Below, in pieces: positions 60,397 to 64,000 of a stretch of 64,000 nucleotides of DNA. This DNA comes from Sipunculus nudus. Its lineage: Eukaryota > Annelida > Sipuncula > Golfingiida > Sipunculidae. The notes under the pieces were generated by a model, which saw only the letters and a program-made list of their open reading frames with translations, ran no database searches and was not told the DNA's origin. The position numbers and the translations under genes were made by a program. The stretch lies in NCBI GenBank assembly GCA_026874595.1, contig CM049322.1, forward strand, positions 30,069,340 through 30,133,339, given 5' to 3'. The stretch's first letter is position 1, and the number at the start of each line of letters is the position of its first letter.

Positions 60397-61010
60397 AAAT
60401 GCAGGTGCTTCACAAGTCTTCAGGAATTGATGGAACACTGAATGATCAAAATTATGCATGGAAAGAATCGTGGAAAATGGAGGTTTTTCCTTAATTTCTT
60501 AAAGGAACGAAGTCAGTAACCCAGTTTTGGGTTTGGTTAGAGAACTTAGGGACATCTAACTGTATGCTGAATTTTGGATTTGTAGGTCCAATGGTTTGAA
60601 AACGTGCCTTCGTAATAGACATCCAGCTGGATCGAGAGGCGGACAGACTACGGATAAAAGACCATTACAATAGCTCAGGGGCCACTAGTTTCTGGGAACT
60701 AACAAAACTAGTAATGGTCAATATTTAAGGCAAGATTCATGGCAATGAATGGACTTATTATCAAGATACTGGAGTTTTTGTATCAAATTTTAATCATTCT
60801 GGGGATACAAACATGCCCCATAGCTCAGAGGATATAGGTCACAATTACCTGATTTCAGGGTCCCAATGAGATATTTATTGACCTCCCTGGAAGTTCAGTT
60901 AGAAAGTTTTCAAAGTATGACTTCAAATATAATACCCACACCGAAATAGAAATTTTATAACAAAAGAAAAAGCCAAAATATGCAGAAAAACAAAATCTCC
61001 AATAGTCTTT
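60397..61010 (+). repeat. Decayed family 1 units and 3' stump
   Basis: 60480-60680 repeats the 60180-60390 module ('aggtttttccttaatttct', 'gaacgaagtc') with a damaged GGCGGACAGACTACGG end near 60635-60680. 60690-60910 resembles a 340-bp unit ('catagctcagaggatatagg'). Confidence 0.5.
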
Positions 61011-61165
61011 GGTACGAAGACAAATTGTTCAGGGAAAAATATTGGGCCGATCCTGGATTCGAACCCATGTGGGTGGCGCACAAGTCCAGCATACCAACCG
61101 CTTCGCTAGCAAAGCAAGCTTCACTAGTGAGACAGTTCAGTCTGCTTTTATGTCACCCTGTAACA
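61011..61165 (-). repeat. tRNA-derived SINE copy 1
   Basis: On the minus strand an A-box-like TAGCGAAGCGG (61108-61098) is followed by GGTATGCTGGACTTGTG and a B-box GGTTCGAATCC (61065-61055). This is the polymerase III promoter layout of a tRNA-derived SINE. The cloverleaf is incomplete. The flanking tail (GTTACAGGGTGACATAAAAG) is shared with copy 2. Confidence 0.6.
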
Positions 61166-61279
61166 CACCCCCTCTTAAGAGCGTTCTGCTATCAGAACAA
61201 AACTAACTATCCCAGGAGTCAAACTTTGGTGAGCTTATTCTCACAAAGTTAACCGTCACTTTGGACGAGCCTCCATTTT

Positions 61280-61434
61280 GTTACAAAGATAAATTGTTGA
61301 GGGGAAACTTCTGGGCCGATCCGGGATTCTAACCCATAACGGTGGTGCACAAGTCCTGCTTACCAACCGTTTAACTAGAAAAGCAAGCTTTATTAGCGAG
61401 ACAGTTTGGTCCGCTTTTATGTCACCCTGTAACA
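61280..61434 (-). repeat. tRNA-derived SINE copy 2
   Basis: Direct repeat of the copy at 61011, offset 269 bp and about 80% identical. The B-box has decayed to GGTTAGAATCC and the A-box is degraded. Same strand, just downstream (gene sense) of the Ig exon donor. Confidence 0.6.
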
Positions 61435-61575
61435 TCTTCAAAATGTTATCTAAAATGTATTTCCCAATAAAACTGCTTTAATTTAGCTGCAACTTGCACT
61501 GTAAAAAGATCCTATTTGATTAAAGTTTCTTTCAATCCAGTTAAACACTGAAAATTACTGAGCACACTTACATAC

Positions 61576-61881
61576 CTTCAGGTATTACCAAATATGAAAA
61601 GTTGCTGCCAAACCGGACATCATTCATTGCATGGACTGTGTAGTTGCCAAGATCAGTCATTGTGATATTGGTGATGTTCAGCGTACTCTGTGGAGGGTGA
61701 GAGATTATTGTGGTGCGCTCGTCCTCCTGGACTCTAGTGATGTTTTCTCCTCGTACATAGTACCAGATAAAATTGACACTGGTTGGATAGGCATCCACTG
61801 TGATTGATAATGAGACGTCTTGACCCAAACCTGTGAACACTCTCTTCCCCTCGGCTGGATGATCAGGCTGCTTGGCAGTGT
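61576..61881 (-). CDS. Exon encoding one Ig-like domain (lacks canonical cysteines)
   Basis: Partial CDS: an internal exon of 306 bp (102 codons), minus strand. Acceptor TTTCTTCAG ends at 61882, donor GTATGT starts at 61575; both junctions phase 1. The translation shows an Ig-type pattern: G-strand-like lead VFTGLGQDVSLSITVDAYP, core tryptophan in VNFIWYY, TLNITNITMTDLGNYTVHAM with the D-x-G-x-Y tyrosine corner, and a closing YLVIPEG. The two disulfide cysteines are replaced (SLSIT where C is usual, YTVHA where YTC is usual), yet the fold signature is otherwise intact. Several NxT/S sequons (NIT, NYT, NFS) fit an extracellular glycoprotein. It is probably in one gene with the FN3 exon at 13116-13421, which has the same length and phase, in a cell-adhesion or receptor protein. 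The rest of the gene lies outside the window. Confidence 0.85.
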
Positions 61882-62432
61882 CTGAAGAAAGAGAACAGGC
61901 AAATAAACACTTGTGTATGTATAGGTCCTCTGTTACCAGTTAACAGAACAGAAGTGATACACTTTCATTGCATCCCCAAAACAGAGTTTTGCCCTTACTA
62001 TGTTTTCACTCAGGTTCAGCTGCTATAGCCATTGCATTCATTTCCAGAGAACTCCTCTTAGACCCTTGGACTGATCTCTCTGAAATCTGGCTTAGTTATT
62101 GGGTCACATGTGAATTGGTGCCAAACAATGACATATGGCGCCACCTGAAATCCTGTTCATGCAGTATATATCTGCATGTCTCAGGGATAACAGCCAATAT
62201 CTCAAGAGAGGTTCAATGTATACGGCTGAATGTTGCATGTTCATAGATCTCATACTCCACACTGGTGTAGCCACCTACCACCATTTTTGCATGGCATCCA
62301 TCCATGCATTTACCATCTGTTTGTCTCAGTGATTGATTCAATGTATTTGGCAGAAACTGTGCATGTCCATAGATCTTGTATACCTCCATCGCATAATCAA
62401 CAATGGTAGCATTTTCACATGGCATCCAGCAA
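61882..62432 (-). repeat. Intron with a decayed inverted 280-bp unit
   Basis: 62130-62400 carries TGGCGCCACCTG, 'ccacctaccaccatttttgc' and 'ccatctgtttgtct', matching the 280-bp unit in reverse orientation at low identity. The first 250 bases hold nothing recognised beyond the exon acceptor. Confidence 0.45.
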
Positions 62433-62478
62433 ACAAGGGACCCATGGGTCATGGCACTCAGCTGTTGTATATGATAAA
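62433..62478 (+). repeat. Family 1 HLE 5' end stump
   Basis: ACAAGGGACCCATGGGTCAT followed by GGCACTCAGCTG, cut off after 46 bases by a family 2 start at 62479. Confidence 0.6.
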
Positions 62479-63240
62479 ACAAGGACTACAGGCCAAATGC
62501 GAACCTGTGCACTAGGAAATACACCAGGTATGATGCTTCAATGCTGGACAATTACTTTTCTTGTATATGAACAATGTAATTACTAAACATTTTGAATAAG
62601 AAACAATTACACAAACATCACTGCTGAAATTCTGGCATGGGTGCACAAAACACAAAAATAATTGTAGCTGGCACCACCAGTTTTGTATACAACGGAGCTA
62701 TCAGAGATATATACATATGCCCAATTTCAGAATGATATATCAAACCCCTCCTGAGAAATAAGCAGGGACACACACTGTGCAAAAATTATTGTAAGTGGCA
62801 CCACCAGTCTTGTATACAACAAATCTATTCGATATGTATAAATATGCCCAATTTCAGGCTGATACATCAAATTCCTTTGTAGAAATAAGCAGGCACATAC
62901 ACTGTGCAAAAGTCATTGTAGGTGAACAAGAAAGCCATCAAAGACACATAGACAGGTCAAAATATCAGGCCAATACATCAAACTTACCTTGAGTCTGATG
63001 CATGGGGCCTGACCAGGCCTAGGTGAGAAGGGCAGTTGCCCCGAGTGAACTGTGACAAAATGCTAGCACTGAGTGAACTCATGACCTGTACCTGGCTAGA
63101 CTGAGTGAACTTTTGACCTGTTGCCTAATCTGATACAGTCTGCCAAAGCTATAAATAGATCCAGACTGACCTTTGGCCTGTTGCCAAATCTGAAATAGTA
63201 GCCACACCATTGCATAAGCTCACAGATTGGCTCCACATGC
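62479..63240 (+). mobile_element. Family 2 HLE, short copy
   Basis: 5' end ACAAGGACTACAGGCCAAAT then GCGAACCTGTGC. It holds the unique 180 bp, two to three 130-bp units (62655-62930), the 'gagtgaactc' minisatellite (63040-63130) and a decayed 3' end 'cataagctcacagattggct' near 63212-63231 (compare CTCACAGGTTCGCTAA). Confidence 0.6.
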
Positions 63241-63254
63241 ACCCCTGAGGGGCA

Positions 63255-63346
63255 TGACACACATGAGGTGATCACATGCTACCCATGAGGTGATCACATG
63301 GTGCCCATGAGGTGTTCACATGTCACCCATTAGGTGATCACATGCC
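63255..63346 (+). repeat. 22-bp minisatellite
   Basis: Unit 'cacatgctacccatgaggtgat' with variants, about four copies in tandem; each copy holds a TGATCACATG-like word. Confidence 0.8.
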
Positions 63347-63945
63347 TTGTGCTTGGCTGCACTGACTGAACTCTTGACCTATATCTGGCTGCACTGAAAG
63401 AACTCTTGATCTGTTGCCAAATCTGAAACAGTTGGCAGTTCAATCTATTTAAAGATACAGACACAATCACGGCTTGTTGGTAAATCTGTTTACACATACT
63501 GAAAGACTTAGGCTATAATGCTTTTTTTTTTCAAGCTGACATATTCATAAACATTTTATCAAAATATCTAGAATTAATAAAAGATACAGTCCTTTCATTG
63601 TTAAAGGTCCAATAATTCTACCAAAAATCATTCAAGTAAACTTGAACAAAGGCCACCTAAGAATAATTTTTGTTCAATGTTACAGAAGTTATAATTGAAA
63701 CAATAATTTTGTAGAAGAACACTGTTGCTGTCCTCAGTTTGAAATAGACATAATAATGGCCATAAGACCAACTTCAGCTTTTCACGACTCGACAAAAAAT
63801 CAACAAACTCAATCTTTTCTGATATGATTAAAAGAACAATGTCCCAGGATAATTCTTTTGAAAAATTGAACGATTCAACTTGACAGTTTCATCATAAACA
63901 ATTTTAAGCTGAAAGAGGCTAAAATTATGAGGTTTTTGCCCATAA
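63347..63945. other. Unassigned sequence, partly family 2-like
   Basis: 63347-63440 continues the 'gactgaactcttgacct' minisatellite. 63590-63920 loosely resembles the 170-bp units of the family 2 element at 51240-51900. No gene. Confidence 0.4.
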
Positions 63946-64000
63946 ACAAGGGACCCATGGGTCACAGCGCTCAGCTGATCGTGATTGGACTATAAATGTA
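63946..64000 (+). mobile_element. Family 1 HLE 5' end, runs off the window
   Basis: ACAAGGGACCCATGGGTCAC followed by GCTCAGCTGATC. The element continues beyond 64000. Confidence 0.65.

Noticed and set aside
61040-61115. Functional tRNA gene
   Set aside because: A- and B-box words are present, but acceptor and anticodon stems do not close and a second decayed copy sits 269 bp away, so it is a SINE head.
60980-61252. 90- and 65-residue frames over the SINE
   Set aside because: They overlap a tRNA-derived repeat on the other strand and have no homologous protein pattern.

Overview
Eukaryotic, AT-rich, intron- and transposon-dense nuclear DNA. The families present (Helitron-like elements with central tandem repeats, Mutator-like elements with long inverted repeats, tRNA-derived SINEs, homopolymer G/C tracts) and the Ig/FN3 exons fit a lophotrochozoan, most likely a bivalve mollusc. 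The species cannot be told from the window. No bacterial genes, rRNA genes or intact tRNA genes were seen.

Host gene: two exons on the minus strand are convincing, an Ig-like domain exon at 61576-61881 and a fibronectin type III exon at 13116-13421. Each is exactly 306 bp, has consensus splice sites and is phase 1-1, as expected for extracellular domain cassettes of a cell-adhesion or receptor protein. If they belong to one gene, nearly everything between them is a roughly 48 kb intron packed with mobile DNA.

Layout. 0-12.7 kb: a TA-flanked MITE, a 2.4 kb Helitron-like element (HLE), then long arrays of about 340 bp units (family 1) and about 280 bp units (family 2). 12.7-14.2 kb: the FN3 exon in AT-rich intron. 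14.2-21.3 kb: more arrays, with two 280-bp arrays in inverted orientation around a 340-bp array. 22.4-26.7 kb: an LTR element without recognisable gag/pol, with 4-bp target duplication and primer-binding site. 27.7-29.9 kb: a complete family 1 HLE. 31.3-35.4 kb: exons of a decayed multi-exon transposase-like gene. 36.1-48.7 kb: a Mutator-like (MULE) zone with three elements bounded by GG-starting inverted repeats and 9-bp target duplications (one nested in another), a foldback element, a possible gene-capturing element and a broken MULE transposase with SWIM zinc finger. 49.7-52.5 kb: a complete family 2 HLE. 53.7-58.2 kb: a pogo/Tigger-like element with a complete HLE nested in it. 58.7-61.5 kb: another HLE and two tRNA-derived SINE copies. 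61.6-64 kb: the Ig exon, then more HLE sequence.

How the parts relate: the HLE families share one architecture (ACAAG start, palindrome, short subterminal inverted repeat, central tandem units, 3' hairpin ending CTAA) but use different terminal sequences. Otherwise unrelated tandem units share a 12-bp palindrome, GGTGGCGCCACC, containing an exact CTCF-like core. All complete HLE ends found lie on the plus strand, antisense to the host exons. Coordinates of repeat blocks are approximate to tens of bases; element ends with target duplications and exon ends were read base by base.
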